The notes under the pieces were generated by a model. That model saw only the letters and a list, made by a program, of their open reading frames with translations, was not told the DNA's origin and searched no databases. A program made the translations under genes and the position numbers. Positions 34,601 to 49,225 of a DNA stretch of 64,000 bases are shown piece by piece. The number at the start of each line of letters is the position of its first letter. Position 1 is the stretch's first letter. The stretch covers positions 127,435,186-127,499,185 of the forward strand of contig OZ020592.1 of the NCBI GenBank assembly GCA_963971535.1, read 5' to 3'. Source of the stretch: Notolepis coatsorum (taxonomy: Eukaryota > Chordata > Actinopteri > Aulopiformes > Paralepididae).

Positions 34601-37600
34601 ACCTCCCGCTCACGAACCTGCTTCTCTAACCACAGTTTACCCACCTGCTCCTGAGGCGACCTCCCTCTCACGAGCCTGCTTCTCTAACCACAGTTTACCC
34701 ACCTGCTCCTGAGGTGACCTCCCTCTCACGAGCCTGCTTCTCTAACCACAGTTTACCCACCTGCTCCTGAGACGACCTCCCGCTCACGAGCCTGCTTCTC
34801 TAACCACAGTTTACCCACCTGCTCCTGAGACGACCTCCCGCTCACGAGCCTGCTTCTCTAACCACAGTTTACCCACCTGCTCCTGAGGTGACCTCCCACT
34901 CACGAGCCTGCTTCTCTAACCACAGTTTACCCACCTGCTCCTGAGGTGACCTCCCTCTCACGAGCCTGCTTCTCTAACCACAGTTTACCCACCTGCTCCT
35001 GAGGTGACCTCCCGCTCACGAACCTGCTTCTCTAACCACAGTTTACCCACCTGCTCCTGAGGTGACCTCCCGCTCACGAACCTGCTTCTCTAACCACAGT
35101 TTACCCACCTGCTCCTGAGACGACCTCCCGCTCACGAGCCTGCTTCTCTAACCACAGTTTACCCACCTGCTCCTGAGACGACCTCCCGCTCACGAACCTG
35201 CTTCTCTAACCACAGTTTACCCACCTGCTCCTGAGGTGACCTCCCTCTCACGAGCCTGCTTCTCTAACCACAGTTTACCCACCTGCTCCTGAGGTGACCT
35301 CCCGCTCACGAGCCTGCTTCTCTAACCACAGTTTACCCACCTGCTCCTGAGGTGACCTCCCTCTCACGAGCCTGCTTCTCTAACCACAGTTTACCCACCT
35401 GCTCCTGAGGTGACCTCCCTCTCACGAGCCTGCTTCTCTAACCACAGTTTACCCACCTGCTCCTGAGACGACCTCCCGCTCACGAACCTGCTTCTCTAAC
35501 CACAGTTTACCCACCTGCTCCTGAGACGACCTCCCGCTCACGAACCTGCTTCTCTAACCACAGTTTACCCACCTGCTCCTGAGACGACCTCCCGCTCACG
35601 AACCTGCTTCTCTAACCACAGTTTACCCACCTGCTCCTGAGACGACCTCCTGCTCACGAACCTGCTTCTCTAACCACAGTTTACCCACCTGCTCCTGAGA
35701 CGACCTCCTGCTCACGAACCTGCTTCTCTAACCACAGTTTACCCACCTGCTCCTGAGGTGACCTCCCGCTCACAAGCCTGCTTCTCTAACCACAGTTTAC
35801 CCACCTGCTCCTGAGACGACCTCCCGCTCACGAACCTGCTTCTCTAACCACAGTTTACCCACCTGCTCCTGAGACGACCTCCCGCTCACGAACCTGCTTC
35901 TCTAACCACAGTTTACCCACCTGCTCCTGAGACGACCTCCCGCTCCTGAACCTGCTTCTCTAACCACAGTTTACCCACCTGCTCCTGAGACGACCTCCCG
36001 CTCACGAGCCTGCTTCTCTAACCACAGTTTACCCACCTGCTCCTGAGACGACCTCCCGCTCACGAGCCTGCTTCTCTAACCACAGTTTACCCACCTGCTC
36101 CTGAGGTGACCTCCCGCTCACGAGCCTGCTTCTCTAACCACAGTTTACCCACCTGCTCCTGAGGTGACCTCCCTCTCACGAGTCTGCTTCTCTAACCACA
36201 GTTTACCCACCTGCTCCTGAGACAACCTCCCGCTCACGAGCCTGCTTCTCTAACCACAGTTTACCCACCTGCTCCTGAGGCGACCTCCCTCTCACGAGCC
36301 TGCTTCTCTAACCACAGTTTACCCACCTGCTCCTGAGACGACCTCCCGCTCACGAACCTGCTTCTCTAACCACAGTTTACCCACCTGCTCCTGAGGTGAC
36401 CTCCCTCTCACGAGTCTGCTTCTCTAACCACAGTTTACCCACCTGCTCCTGAGACGACCTCCTGCTCACGAACCTGCTTCTCTAACCACAGTTTACCCAC
36501 CTGCTCCTGAGACGACCTCTCGCTCACGAACCTGCTTCTCTAACCACAGTTTACCCACCTGCTCCTGAGGTGACCTCCCTCTCACGAACCTGCTTCTCTA
36601 ACCACAGTTTACCCACCTGCTCCTGAGGTGACCTCCCGCTCACGAACCTGCTTCTCTAACCACAGTTTACCCACCTGCTCCTGAGACGACCTCCTGCTCA
36701 CGAGCCTGCTTCTCTAACCACAGTTTACCCACCTGCTCCTGAGGTGACCTCCCGCTCACGAACCTGCTTCTCTAACCACAGTTTACCCACCTGCTCCTGA
36801 GGTGACCTCCCTCTCACGAACCTGCTTCTCTAACCACAGTTTACCCACCTGCTCCTGAGACGATTTCCCGCTCACGAGCCTGCTTCTCTAACCACAGTTT
36901 ACCCACCTGCTCCTGAGGTGACCTCCCGCTCACGAACCTGCTTCTCTAACCACAGTTTACCCACCTGCTCCTGAGACGACCTCCCGCTCACGAGCCTGCT
37001 TCTCTAACCACAGTTTACCCACCTGCTCCTGAGACGACCTCCCGCTCACGAACCTGCTTCTCTAACCACAGTTTACCCACCTGCTCCTGAGGTGACCTCC
37101 CTCTCACGAGCCTGCTTCTCTAACCACAGTTTACCCACCTGCTCCTGAGGTGACCTCCCGCTCACGAGCCTGCTTCTCTAACCACAGTTTACCCACCTGC
37201 TCCTGAGGTGACCTCCCTCTCACGAGCCTGCTTCTCTAACCACAGTTTACCCACCTGCTCCTGAGGTGACCTCCCTCTCACGAGCCTGCTTCTCTAACCA
37301 CAGTTTACCCACCTGCTCCTGAGACGACCTCCCGCTCACGAACCTGCTTCTCTAACCACAGTTTACCCACCTGCTCCTGAGACGACCTCCCGCTCACGAA
37401 CCTGCTTCTCTAACCACAGTTTACCCACCTGCTCCTGAGACGACCTCCCGCTCACGAACCTGCTTCTCTAACCACAGTTTACCCACCTGCTCCTGAGACG
37501 ACCTCCTGCTCACGAACCTGCTTCTCTAACCACAGTTTACCCACCTGCTCCTGAGACGACCTCCTGCTCACGAACCTGCTTCTCCAACCACAGTTTACCC

Positions 37601-40600
37601 ACCTGCTCCTGAGGTGACCTCCCGCTCACGAGCCTGCTTCTCTAACCACAGTTTACCCACCTGCTCCTGAGACGACCTCCCGCTCACGAACCTGCTTCTC
37701 TAACCACAGTTTACCCACCTGCTCCTGAGACGACCTCCCGCTCACGAACCTGCTTCTCTAACCACAGTTTACCCACCTGCTCCTGAGACGACCTCCCGCT
37801 CCTGAACCTGCTTCTCTAACCACAGTTTACCCACCTGCTCCTGAGACGACCTCCCGCTCACGAGCCTGCTTCTCTAACCACAGTTTACCCACCTGCTCCT
37901 GAGACGACCTCCCGCTCACGAGCCTGCTTCTCTAACCACAGTTTACCCACCTGCTCCTGAGACGACCTCCCTCTCACGAGCCTGCTTCTCTAACCACAGT
38001 TTACCCACCTGCTCCTGAGACAACCTCCCGCTCACGAGCCTGCTTCTCTAACCACAGTTTACCCACCTGCTCCTGAGGTGACCTCCCGCTCACGAGCCTG
38101 CTTCTCTAACCACAGTTTACCCACCTGCTCCTGAGACGACCTCCCGCTCACAAACCTGCTTCTCTAACCACAGTTTACCCACCTGCTCCTGATACGACCT
38201 CCTGCTCACGAACCTGCTTCTCTAACCACAGTTTACCCACCTGCTCCTGAGGTGACCTCCCTCTCACGAGCATGCTTCTCTAACCACAGTTTACCCACCT
38301 GCTCCTGAGACGACCTCCCGCTCACGAGCCTGCTTCTCTAACCACAGTTTACCCACCTGCTCCTGAGACGACCTCCCTCTCACGAACCTGCTTCTCTAAC
38401 CACAGTTTACCCACCTGCTCCTGAGACGACCTCCCGCTCACGAGCCTGCTTCTCTAACCACAGTTTACCCACCTGCTCCTGAGGTGACCTCCCTCTCACG
38501 AGCCTGCTTCTCTAACCACAGTTTACCCACCTGCTCCTGAGATGACCTCCTGCTCACGAGCCTGCTTCTCTAACCACAGTTTACCCACCTGCTCCTGAGA
38601 TGACCTCCCGCTCACGAGCCTGCTTCTCTAACCACAGTTTACCCACCTGCTCCTGAGACGACCTCCCGCTCACGAACCTGCTTCTCTAACCACAGTTTAC
38701 CCACCTGCTCCTGAGACGACCTCCCGCTCACGAACCTGCTTCTCTAACCACAGTTTACCCACCTGCTCCTGAGACGACCTCCCGCTCACGAGCCTGCTTC
38801 TCTAACCACAGTTTACCCACCTGCTCCTGAGGTGACCTCCCTCTCACGAGCCTGCTTCTCTAACCACAGTTTACCCACCTGCTCCTGAGGTGACCTCCCT
38901 CTCACGAACCTGCTTCTCTAACCACAGTTTACCCACCTGCTCCTGAGGTGACCTCCCGCTCACGAGCCTGCTTCTCTAACCACAGTTTACCCACCTGCTC
39001 CTGAGGTGACCTCCCTCTCACGAGCCTGCTTCTCTAACCACAGTTTACCCACCTGCTCCTGAGGTGACCTCCCTCTCACGAACCTGCTTCTCTAACCACA
39101 GTTTACCCACCTGCTCCTGAGGTGACCTCCCTCTCACGAACCTGCTTCTCTAACCACAGTTTACCCACCTGCTCCTGAGGTGACCTCCCGCTCACGAACC
39201 TGCTTCTCTAACCACAGTTTACCCACCTGCTCCTGAGACGACCTCCCGCTCACGAGCCTGCTTCTCTAACCACAGTTTACCCACCTGCTCCTGAGACGAC
39301 CTCCCGCTCACGAACCTGCTTCTCTAACCACAGTTTACCCACCTGCTCCTGAGGTGACCTCCTGCTCACGAGCCTGCTTCTCTAACCACAGTTTACCCAC
39401 CTGCTCCTGAGACGACCTCCCGCTCACGAACCTGCTTCTCTAACCACAGTTTACCCACCTGCTCCTGAGGCGACCTCCCTCTCACGAGCCTGCTTCTCTA
39501 ACCACAGTTTACCCACCTGCTCCTGAGACGACCTCCCGCTCACGAGCCTGCTTCTCTAACCACAGTTTACCCACCTGCTCCTGAGACGACCTCCCGCTCA
39601 CGAGTCTGCTTCTCTAACCACAGTTTACCCACCTGCTCCTGAGACGACCTCCCTCTCACGAGCCTGCTTCTCTAACCACAGTTTACCCACCTGCTCCTGA
39701 GGTGACCTCCCTCTCACGAGCCTGCTTCTCTAACCACAGTTTACCCACCTGCTCCTGAGACGACCTCCCGCTCACGAACCTGCTTCTCTAACCACAGTTT
39801 ACCCACCTGCTCCTGAGACGACCTCCCGCTCACGAGCCTGCTTCTCTAACCAGTTTACCCACCTGCTCCTGAGACGACCTCCCGCTCACGAACCTGCTTC
39901 TCTAACCACAGTTTACCCACCTGCTCCTGAGACGACCTCCCGCTCACGAACCTGCTTCTCTAACCACAGTTTACCCACCTGCTCCTGAGGTGACCTCCCG
40001 CTCACGAGCCTGCTTCTCTAACCACAGTTTACCCACCTGCTCCTGAGACGACCTCCCGCTCACGAGCCTGCTTCTCTAACCACAGTTTACCCACCTGCTC
40101 CTGAGGTGACCTCCCGCTCACGAGCCTGCTTCTCTAACCACAGTTTACCCACCTGCTCCTGAGACGACCTCCCGCTCACGAGCCTGCTTCTCTAACCACA
40201 GTTTACCCACCTGCTCCTGAGACGACCTCCCGCTCACGAGCCTGCTTCTCTAACCACAGTTTACCCACCTGCTCCTGAGACGACCTCCCGCTCACGAGCC
40301 TGCTTCTCTAACCACAGTTTACCCACCTGCTCCTGAGGTGACCTCCCTCTCACGAACCTGCTTCTCTAACCACAGTTTACCCACCTGCTCCTGAGACGAC
40401 CTCCCGCTCACGAGTCTGCTTCTCTAACCACAGTTTACCCACCTGCTCCTGAGACGACCTCCCGCTCACGAGCCTGCTTCTCTAACCACAGTTTACCCAC
40501 CTGCTCCTGAGGTGACCTCCCACTCACGAGCCTGCTTCTCTAACCACAGTTTACCCACCTGCTCCTGAGGTGACCTCCCTCTCACGAGCCTGCTTCTCTA

Positions 40601-43600
40601 ACCACAGTTTACCCACCTGCTCCTGAGGTGACCTCCCTCTCACGAGCCTGCTTCTCTAACCACAGTTTACCCACCTGCTCCTGAGGTGACCTCCCGCTCA
40701 CGAACCTGCTTCTCTAACCACAGTTTACCCACCTGCTCCTGAGGTGACCTCCCTCTCACAAACCTGCTTCTCTAACCACAGTTTACCCACCTGCTCCTGA
40801 GGTGACCTCCCTCTCACGAGCCTGCTTCTCTAACCACAGTTTACCCACCTGCTCCTGAGACGACCTCCCGCTCACGAGCCTGCTTCTCTAACCACAGTTT
40901 ACCCACCTGCTCCTGAGGTGACCTCCCTCTCTCACGAGCCTGCTTCTCTAACCACAGTTTACCCACCTGCTCCTGAGACGACCTCCCTCTCACGAACCTG
41001 CTTCTCTAACCACAGTTTACCCACCTGCTCCTGAGACGACTTCCTGCTCACGAGCCTGCTTCTCTAACCACAGTTTACCCACCTGCTCCTGAGGTGACCT
41101 CCCTCTCACGAGCCTGCTTCTCTAACCACAGTTTACCCACCTGCTCCTGAGGTGACCTCCCGCTCACGAGCCTGCTTCTCTAACCACAGTTTACCCACCT
41201 GCTCCTGAGACGACCTCCCGCTCACGAACCTGCTTCTCTAACCACAGTTTACCCACCTGCTCCTGAGGTGACCTCCCTCTCACGAACCTGCTTCTCTAAC
41301 CACAGTTTACCCACCTGCTCCTGAGGTGACCTCCCTCTCTCACGAGCCTGCTTCTCCAACCACAGTTTACCCACCTGCTCCTGAGGCGACCTCCCGCTCA
41401 CGAGCCTGCTTCTCTAACCACAGTTTACCCACCTGCTCCTGAGGTGACCTCCCTCTCACGAGTCTGCTTCTCTAACCACAGTTTACCCACCTGCTCCTGA
41501 GACGACCTCCCTCTCACGAGCCTGCTTCTCTAACCACAGTTTACCCACCTGCTCCTGAGGTGACCTCCCGCTCACGAGCCTGCTTCTCTAACCACAGTTT
41601 ACCCACCTGCTCCTGAGACGACCTCCCGCTCACGAGCCTGCTTCTCTAACCACAGTTTACCCACCTGCTCCTGAGGTGACCTCCCTCTCACGAGCCTGCT
41701 TCTCTAACCACAGTTTACCCACCTGCTCCTGAGACGACCTCCTGCTCACGAGCCTGCTTCTCTAACCACAGTTTACCCACCTGCTCCTGAGGTGACCTCC
41801 TGCTCACGAGCCTGCTTCTCTAACCACAGTTTACCCACCTGCTCCTGAGGTGACCTCCCACTCACGAGCCTGCTTCTCTAACCACAGTTTACCCACCTGC
41901 TCCTGAGGTGACCTCCTGCTCACGAGCCTGCTTCTCTAACCACAGTTTACCCACCTGCTCCTGAGGTGACCTCCTGCTCACGAGCCTGCTTCTCTAACCA
42001 CAGTTTACCCACCTGCTCCTGAGACGACCTCCCGCTCACGAGTCTGCTTCTCTAACCACAGTTTACCCACCTGCTCCTGAGACGACCTCCCGCTCACGAA
42101 CCTGCTTCTCTAACCACAGTTTACCCACCTGCTCCTGAGACGACCTCCCGCTCACGAACCTGCTTCTCTAACCACAGTTTACCCACCTGCTCCTGAGACG
42201 ACCTCCCTCTCACGAACCTGCTTCTCTAACCACAGTTTACCCACCTGCTCCTGAGACGACCTCCTGCTCACGAGCCTGCTTCTCTAACCACAGTTTACCC
42301 ACCTGCTCCTGAGACGACCTCCCGCTCACGAGCCTGCTTCTCTAACCACAGTTTACCCACCTGCTCCTGAGATGACCTCCCGCTCACGAGCCTGCTTCTC
42401 TAACCACAGTTTACCCACCTGCTCCTGAGACGACCTCCCTCTCACGAACCTGCTTCTCTAACCACAGTTTACCCACCTGCTCCTGAGACGACCTCCCTCT
42501 CACGAACCTGCTTCTCTAACCACAGTTTACCCACCTGCTCCTGAGGTGACCTCCCGCTCACGAACCTGCTTCTCTAACCACAGTTTACCCACCTGCTCCT
42601 GAGACGACCTCCCTCTCACGAGCCTGCTTCTCTAACCACAGTTTACCCACCTGCTCCTGAGGTGACCTCCCTCTCACGAACCTGCTTCTCTAACCACAGT
42701 TTACCCACCTGCTCCTGAGGTGACCTCCCGCTCACGAGCCTGCTTCTCTAACCACAGTTTACCCACCTGCTCCTGAGGTGACCTCCCTCTCACGAGCCTG
42801 CTTCTCTAACCACAGTTTACCCACCTGCTCCTGAGACGACCTCCCGCTCACGAACCTGCTTCTCTAACCACAGTTTACCCACCTGCTCCTGAGACGACCT
42901 CCCGCTCACGAACCTGCTTCTCTAACCACAGTTTACCCACCTGCTCCTGAGGTGACCTCCCTCTCACGAACCTGCTTCTCTAACCACAGTTTACCCACCT
43001 GCTCCTGAGACGACCTCCCGCTCACGAACCTGCTTCTCTAACCACAGTTTACCCACCTGCTCCTGAGACGACCTCCCGCTCACGAACCTGCTTCTCTAAC
43101 CACAGTTTACCCACCTGCTCCTGAGACGACCTCCCGCTCACGAACCTGCTTCTCTAACCACAGTTTACCCACCTGCTCCTGAGACGACCTCCCGCTCACA
43201 AGCCTGCTTCTCTAACCACAGTTTACCCACCTGCTCCTGAGACGACCTCCTGCTCACGAGCCTGCTTCTCTAACCACAGTTTACCCACCTGCTCCTGAGG
43301 TGACCTCCCGCTCACGAACCTGCTTCTCTAACCACAGTTTACCCACCTGCTCCTGAGATGACCTCCCTCTCACGAGCCTGCTTCTCTAACCACAGTTTAC
43401 CCACCTGCTCCTGAGACGACCTCCCGCTCACGAACCTGCTTCTCTAACCACAGTTTACCCACCTGCTCCTGAGACGACCTCCCGCTCACGAGCCTGCTTC
43501 TCTAACCACAGTTTACCCACCTGCTCCTGAGGTGACCTCCCGCTCACGAGCCTGCTTCTCTAACCACAGTTTACCCACCTGCTCCTGAGGTGACCTCCCT

Positions 43601-46072
43601 CTCACGAGCCTGCTTCTCTAACCACAGTTTACCCACCTGCTCCTGAGGTGACCTCCCGCTCACGAGCCTGCTTCTCTAACCACAGTTTACCCACCTGCTC
43701 CTGAGGTGACCTCCCGCTCACGAACCTGCTTCTCTAACCACAGTTTACCCACCTGCTCCTGAGACGACCTCCCGCTCACGAGCCTGCTTCTCTAACCACA
43801 GTTTACCCACCTGCTCCTGAGGTGACCTCCCTCTCACGAGCCTGCTTCTCTAACCACAGTTTACCCACCTGCTCCTGAGACGACCTCCCTCTCACGAGCA
43901 TGCTTCTCTAACCAGTTTACCCACCTGCTCCTGAGATGACCTCTTGCTCACGAACCTGCTTCTCTAACCACAGTTTACCCACCTGCTCCTGAGGTGACCT
44001 CCCTCTCACGAGCCTGCTTCTCTAACCACAGTTTACCCACCTGCTCCTGAGGTGACCTCCCGCTCACGAGCCTGCTTCTCTAACCACAGTTTACCCACCT
44101 GCTCCTGAGGTGACCTCCCGCTCACGAACCTGCTTCTCTAACCACAGTTTACCCACCTGCTCCTGAGACGACCTCCCGCTCACGAGCCTGCTTCTCTAAC
44201 CACAGTTTACCCACCTGCTCCTGAGGTGACCTCCCGCTCACGAACCTGCTTCTCTAACCACAGTTTACCCACCTGCTCCTGAGGTGACCTCCCTCTCACG
44301 AGCCTGCTTCTCTAACCACAGTTTACCCACCTGCTCCTGAGACGACCTCCCGCTCACGAGCCTGCTTCTCTAACCACAGTTTACCCACCTGCTCCTGAGG
44401 TGACCTCCCGCTCACGAGCCTGCTTCTCTAACCACAGTTTACCCACCTGCTCCTGAGGTGACCTCCCGCTCACGAACCTGCTTCTCTAACCACAGTTTAC
44501 CCACCTGCTCCTGAGGCGACCTCCCGCTCACGAGCCTGCTTCTCTAACCACAGTTTACCCACCTGCTCCTGAGACGACCTCCCGCTCACGAGCCTGCTTC
44601 TCTAACCACAGTTTACCCACCTGCTCCTGAGACGATCTCCCTCTCACGAGCCTGCTTCTCTAACCACAGTTTACCCACCTGCTCCTGAGGTGACCTCCCT
44701 CTCACGAGCCTGCTTCTCTAACCACAGTTTACCCACCTGCTCCTGAGACGACCTCCTGCTCACGAACCTGCTTCTCTAACCACAGTTTACCCACCTGCTC
44801 CTGAGATGACCTCCTGCTCACGAACCTGCTTCTCTAACCACAGTTTACCCACCTGCTCCTGAGATGACCTCCTGCTCACGAGCCTGCTTCTCTAACCACA
44901 GTTTACCCACCTGCTCCTGAGACGACCTCCCGCTCACGAGCCTGCTTCTCTAACCACAGTTTACCCACCTGCTCCTGAGACGACCTCCCGCTCACGAACC
45001 TGCTTCTCTAACCACAGTTTACCCACCTGCTCCTGAGGTGACCTCCCGCTCACGAGCCTGCTTCTCTAACCACAGTTTACCCACCTGCTCCTGAGGTGAC
45101 CTCCCTCTCACGAGCCTGCTTCTCTAACCACAGTTTACCCACCTGCTCCTGAGGTGACCTCCCGCTCACGAACCTGCTTCTCTAACCACAGTTTACCCAC
45201 CTGCTCCTGAGGTGACCTCCCTCTCTCACGAACCTGCTTCTCTAACCACAGTTTACCCACCTGCTCCTGAGGTGACCTCCCTCTCACGAGCCTGCTTCTC
45301 TAACCACAGTTTACCCACCTGCTCCTGAGACGACCTCCCTCTCACGAGCCTGCTTCTCTAACCACAGTTTACCCACCTGCTCCTGAGGTGACCTCCCTCT
45401 CACGAGCCTGCTTCTCTAACCACAGTTTACCCACCTGCTCCTGAGGTGACCTCCCTCTCACGAGCCTGCTTCTCTAACCACAGTTTACCCACCTGCTCCT
45501 GAGGTGACCTCCCTCTCACGAGCCTGCTTCTCTAACCACAGTTTACCCACCTGCTCCTGAGGTGACCTCCCTCTCACGAGTCTGCTTCTCTAACCACAGT
45601 TTACCCACCTGCTCCTGAGACGACCTCCCTCTCACGAACCTGCTTCTCTAACCACAGTTTACCCACCTGCTCCTGAGACGACCTCCCGCTCACGAGCCTG
45701 CTTCTCTAACCACAGTTTACCCACCTGCTCCTGAGACGACCTCCCGCTCACGAACCTGCTTCTCTAACCACAGTTTACCCACCTGCTCCTGAGGTGACCT
45801 CCCTCTCACGAGCCTGCTTCTCTAACCACAGTTTACCCACCTGCTCCTGAGACGACCTCCCGCTCACGAACCTGCTTCTCTAACCACAGTTTACCCACCT
45901 GCTCCTGAGACGACCTCCCTCTCACGAGCCTGCTTCTCTAACCACAGTTTACCCACCTGCTCCTGAGACGACCTCCCGCTCACGAACCTGCTTCTCTAAC
46001 CACAGTTTACCCACCTGCTCCTGAGACGACCTCCCTCTCACGAGCCTGCTTCTCTAACCACAGTTTACCCAC
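28614..46072. repeat. 58-bp satellite-like array, about 300 copies, higher-order structure
   Basis: The unit runs CTGCTCCTGAGACGACCTCC, CGCTCACGAACCTGCTTCTC, TAACCACAGTTTACCCAC (58 bp). The array spans 17.46 kb, or about 301 units, without any other sequence inside. Recurrent two-state sites are GACGAC/GGTGAC, CCCGCT/CCCTCT/CCTGCT and CGAACC/CGAGCC. Rare 55-bp units lack ACA (e.g. 28770, 39850, 43910) and rare 60-bp units have CTCTCT (e.g. 29040, 40930, 45225). Unusual variants recur at offsets of 638, 1218, 1450 and 1856 bp (11, 21, 25 and 32 units). All frames contain stops, so it is non-coding. Confidence 0.97.
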
Positions 46073-46347
46073 ATGTGTTTCACCACACCGGCCCTCATAC
46101 CTCTTACAAAGACAGAGAGGCCCGACCCCGGAGAGAGAGAGAGAGGTTACATACGGACGGAGAAGTAAAATCAATAAGCAAGGGGACAATCTTCCGACAA
46201 AGCACCCTGCCGCTTGACATGCGCTGTCGGAGGGAAGACATTATGATTGATTGTCTTCTATTTTCCATTTTGTTTTCACCCACTTTATCACAAAGAGAGA
46301 AATAAAGTCCTCTACTACAGGAGGAACCTGATATGAAATTAAACCAC

Positions 46348-46540
<193 letters not shown>

Positions 46541-46778
46541 AGAGAGTGAAAGAGAAAGCTCTATGTAATAACATAAACTTGATAAGAAATAAACTATTAT
46601 TAATAATAAACTTGATAAGAAATAAACTATTATTCAACAACTATATAAAAAAGAACGATTCCACCATTAACTTCTTGTTATGATGTTTTTCTTGAATATT
46701 ATGGTGATAATATATAAAAAGGGAATACTTAATCACAATGTCAAAATATTGAATAACCAGGAGGTGTTGACTGTAGTT

Positions 46779-47121
46779 CAACACAGATATTTATTAGTAT
46801 TTAAGCCTACTGTGGTAGCCAGCATCCTCTTCTTCACCGTGGTATGTTGGGGAGTTAACATCAACTCAAGAGACACTAACAAACTGAACAAGCTGGTGAG
46901 GAAGGCTAACTCCGTAATGGTCAAGCTGGTCAAACTAGAGGTGGTGGCAGAGAGGAGGATGCGGAAAAGGCTGGACCCTATGATGGAAAACCCCTCCCAC
47001 CCCCTCTATGAGGAGCTAGCTAAGATGAGGAGCACGTTCAGCCATGGACTTATCCCCCCACGACACATCACAAACTGCCTTGGCCAGTCCTTTGTGCCAG
47101 TATACTCTTATTTGGATCCTT
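46779..47121 (+). pseudogene. LINE reverse transcriptase C-terminal fragment
   Basis: About 115 codons match the C-terminal tail of L2/CR1-like LINE proteins: VVASILFFTVVCWGVN, NKLNKLVRKANSVM, VVAERRMRKRLDPMMENPSHPLYEEL and STFSHGLIPPR. The RT core is absent, so this is a 5'-truncated or fragmented copy. The frame is open upstream to 46680, but that part is unrelated AT-rich sequence. Confidence 0.8.
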
Positions 47122-47408
47122 TGATCTTTTTCCTTTGAGCCCCGTTCTAGACACTCAGCCGGAGCTCCCTGGGCCTCCCGTATCTGCCTACGTTACAATT
47201 GCAATGACGATCGAATCATACCAGGTGGCAGTATCGCCTACTTGTTTTTTTTGCAAGGACTCCTCCCATCAGAGGACACGGAGCAATCACTCTGATATTT
47301 TATCACCTCGAACCTATTTCCCGTATACACGAGTATACACCATAGCTGTCAACCCTACCGTTTTTCCCGGGATTCTCCTGTTTTTTCAACCTTCTTCATG
47401 CCCTGTTC

Positions 47409-47624
47409 ACGGTTCACTATCTCTCATTCTCTATCTCTTTCTCGTATTCTCTCTTATCTACTCCTCTGTCTCTCTATATATCTCCCTCTCTTTCTCTATA
47501 TCTCTATCTTATTATATTTCTCTCTCTCCTTATCTCTCTTCCTCTTTCTCCATATCTCTCTCTCATATTCTATTTCTCTCTCTCCTTCTCTATCTCTACC
47601 TATCTTTCTATCTCTCATTATCGT

Positions 47625-47689
<65 letters not shown>

Positions 47690-47830
47690 CTATCTCTATC
47701 TCCGCCTCTCTCTATCTCTCTCTTATTCTCTTTATTTATCTCTGTTTCTCCCCCTCTCCCTATCTCTTATCTATATCCCCATCTTTCTCTATATCTCTCT
47801 CCATCTCTCTCTTTTTTTCTTTCATCCTAT
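47409..47830. repeat. Pyrimidine-rich (TCTA/TC)n region
   Basis: Degenerate TCTCTATCTC repeats contain a pure (TC)n core at about 47635-47676 and a short TATATA run. Ser/Leu/Ile-rich frames are artefacts. Confidence 0.9.
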
Positions 47831-47994
47831 TTTGGCTTTCTGATGTTGTGGGTCAGGGTCATTTTCTGGAGTAAACCTAGAGGCTGTAAATATTCATTGT
47901 TTTACAAGAAAGGCACATTTATCTAACTTATGTAACCGCGGCGATCAGTTTGAATATGATACACATACTGTATGTGTTTCCTCTGCTGTCGTCC

Positions 47995-48427
47995 TGCGGC
48001 CCACAGGTTGAGATCCCAGTGAGAACTCAGTCTGAGCTTCCTGTCAGCCGTACACAGGTTGAGATCCCAGTGAGAACTCAGTCTGAGCTTCCTGTCAGCC
48101 AGCGGCCCACAGGTTGAGATCCCAGTGAGAACTCAGTCTGAGCTTCCTGTCAGTGGCCCACAGGTTGAGATCCCAGTGGGAACTCAGTCTGAGCTTCCTG
48201 TCAGCCGTCCACAGGTTGAGATCCCAGTGAGAACTCAGTCTGAGCTTCCTGTCAGCCGTCCACAGGTTGAGATCCCAGTGAGAACTCAGTCTGAGCTTCC
48301 TGTCAGTGGCCCACAGGTTGAGATCCCAGTGGGAACTCAGTCTGAGCTTCCTGTCAGCCGTCCACAGGTTGAGATCCCAGTGAGAACTCAGTCTGAGCTT
48401 CCTGTCAGCCGTCCACCTGCCACTCAA
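47995..48427. repeat. 51-bp minisatellite, about 8 copies
   Basis: The unit contains CACAGGTTGAGATCCCAGTG then AGAACTCAGTCTGAGCTTCC. Linkers alternate between CAGCCGTC, CAGTGGCC and CAGCCAGCGGCC. The unit is 17 codons long without stops on either strand for most of the array, so about 100-codon frames exist on both. There is no start context, conserved partner or splice signal to support a gene. Confidence 0.9.
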
Positions 48428-48492
48428 CCCTGAAGGGTTTCCTGTTAATTAAGTGTTTGATAAAAGAGCACTACAAAACAAGATATCCCTTT

Positions 48493-48817
<325 letters not shown>

Positions 48818-48904
48818 AGGTGGGTCAACAAAATAAATTGGTGTGATATTAATGGAATGAACTGAGCATCTGTTACTTATAATGAGAGAGAGGAAGGGTC
48901 TGAG

Positions 48905-48935
<31 letters not shown>

Positions 48936-49225
48936 GCGCACACACACACATTCACACCTCTGCTGGGCTATAATGAATCAAAGCTGCTGAAGTATCATTT
49001 GTTGAAAGGAGAGGACAGTCTTAATATTAACTGAATATCCGTTTTTTCAGCTTAATTTCCTTTGATCTCAGGGTTCAGGTGTGTGTGTGTGTGTGTATTG
49101 GTTGTCTTTTTGTATGAATACATGGGTTGGTGAGAGTGTTTCTGCCTATCCCTTTTGGTGTGTGATGTGCATATTTGTGTGTGTGCGTGTGTGTGGGCTT
49201 TTATTTTCTAATCATTTGATCCTGA

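Noticed and set aside
28614..46072. CRISPR-like appearance of the 58-bp array
   Set aside because: Units are head to tail without unique spacers, the host is a eukaryote, and no cas-like genes are present.
47135..47926. 263-codon Ser/Leu/Ile-rich frame
   Set aside because: It runs through the TCTC/TCTA repeat; the first part has no recognisable protein.
48095..48433. Repeat proteins on both strands of the 51-bp minisatellite
   Set aside because: Both strands are open only because the unit is a multiple of three without stops; there is no gene context.
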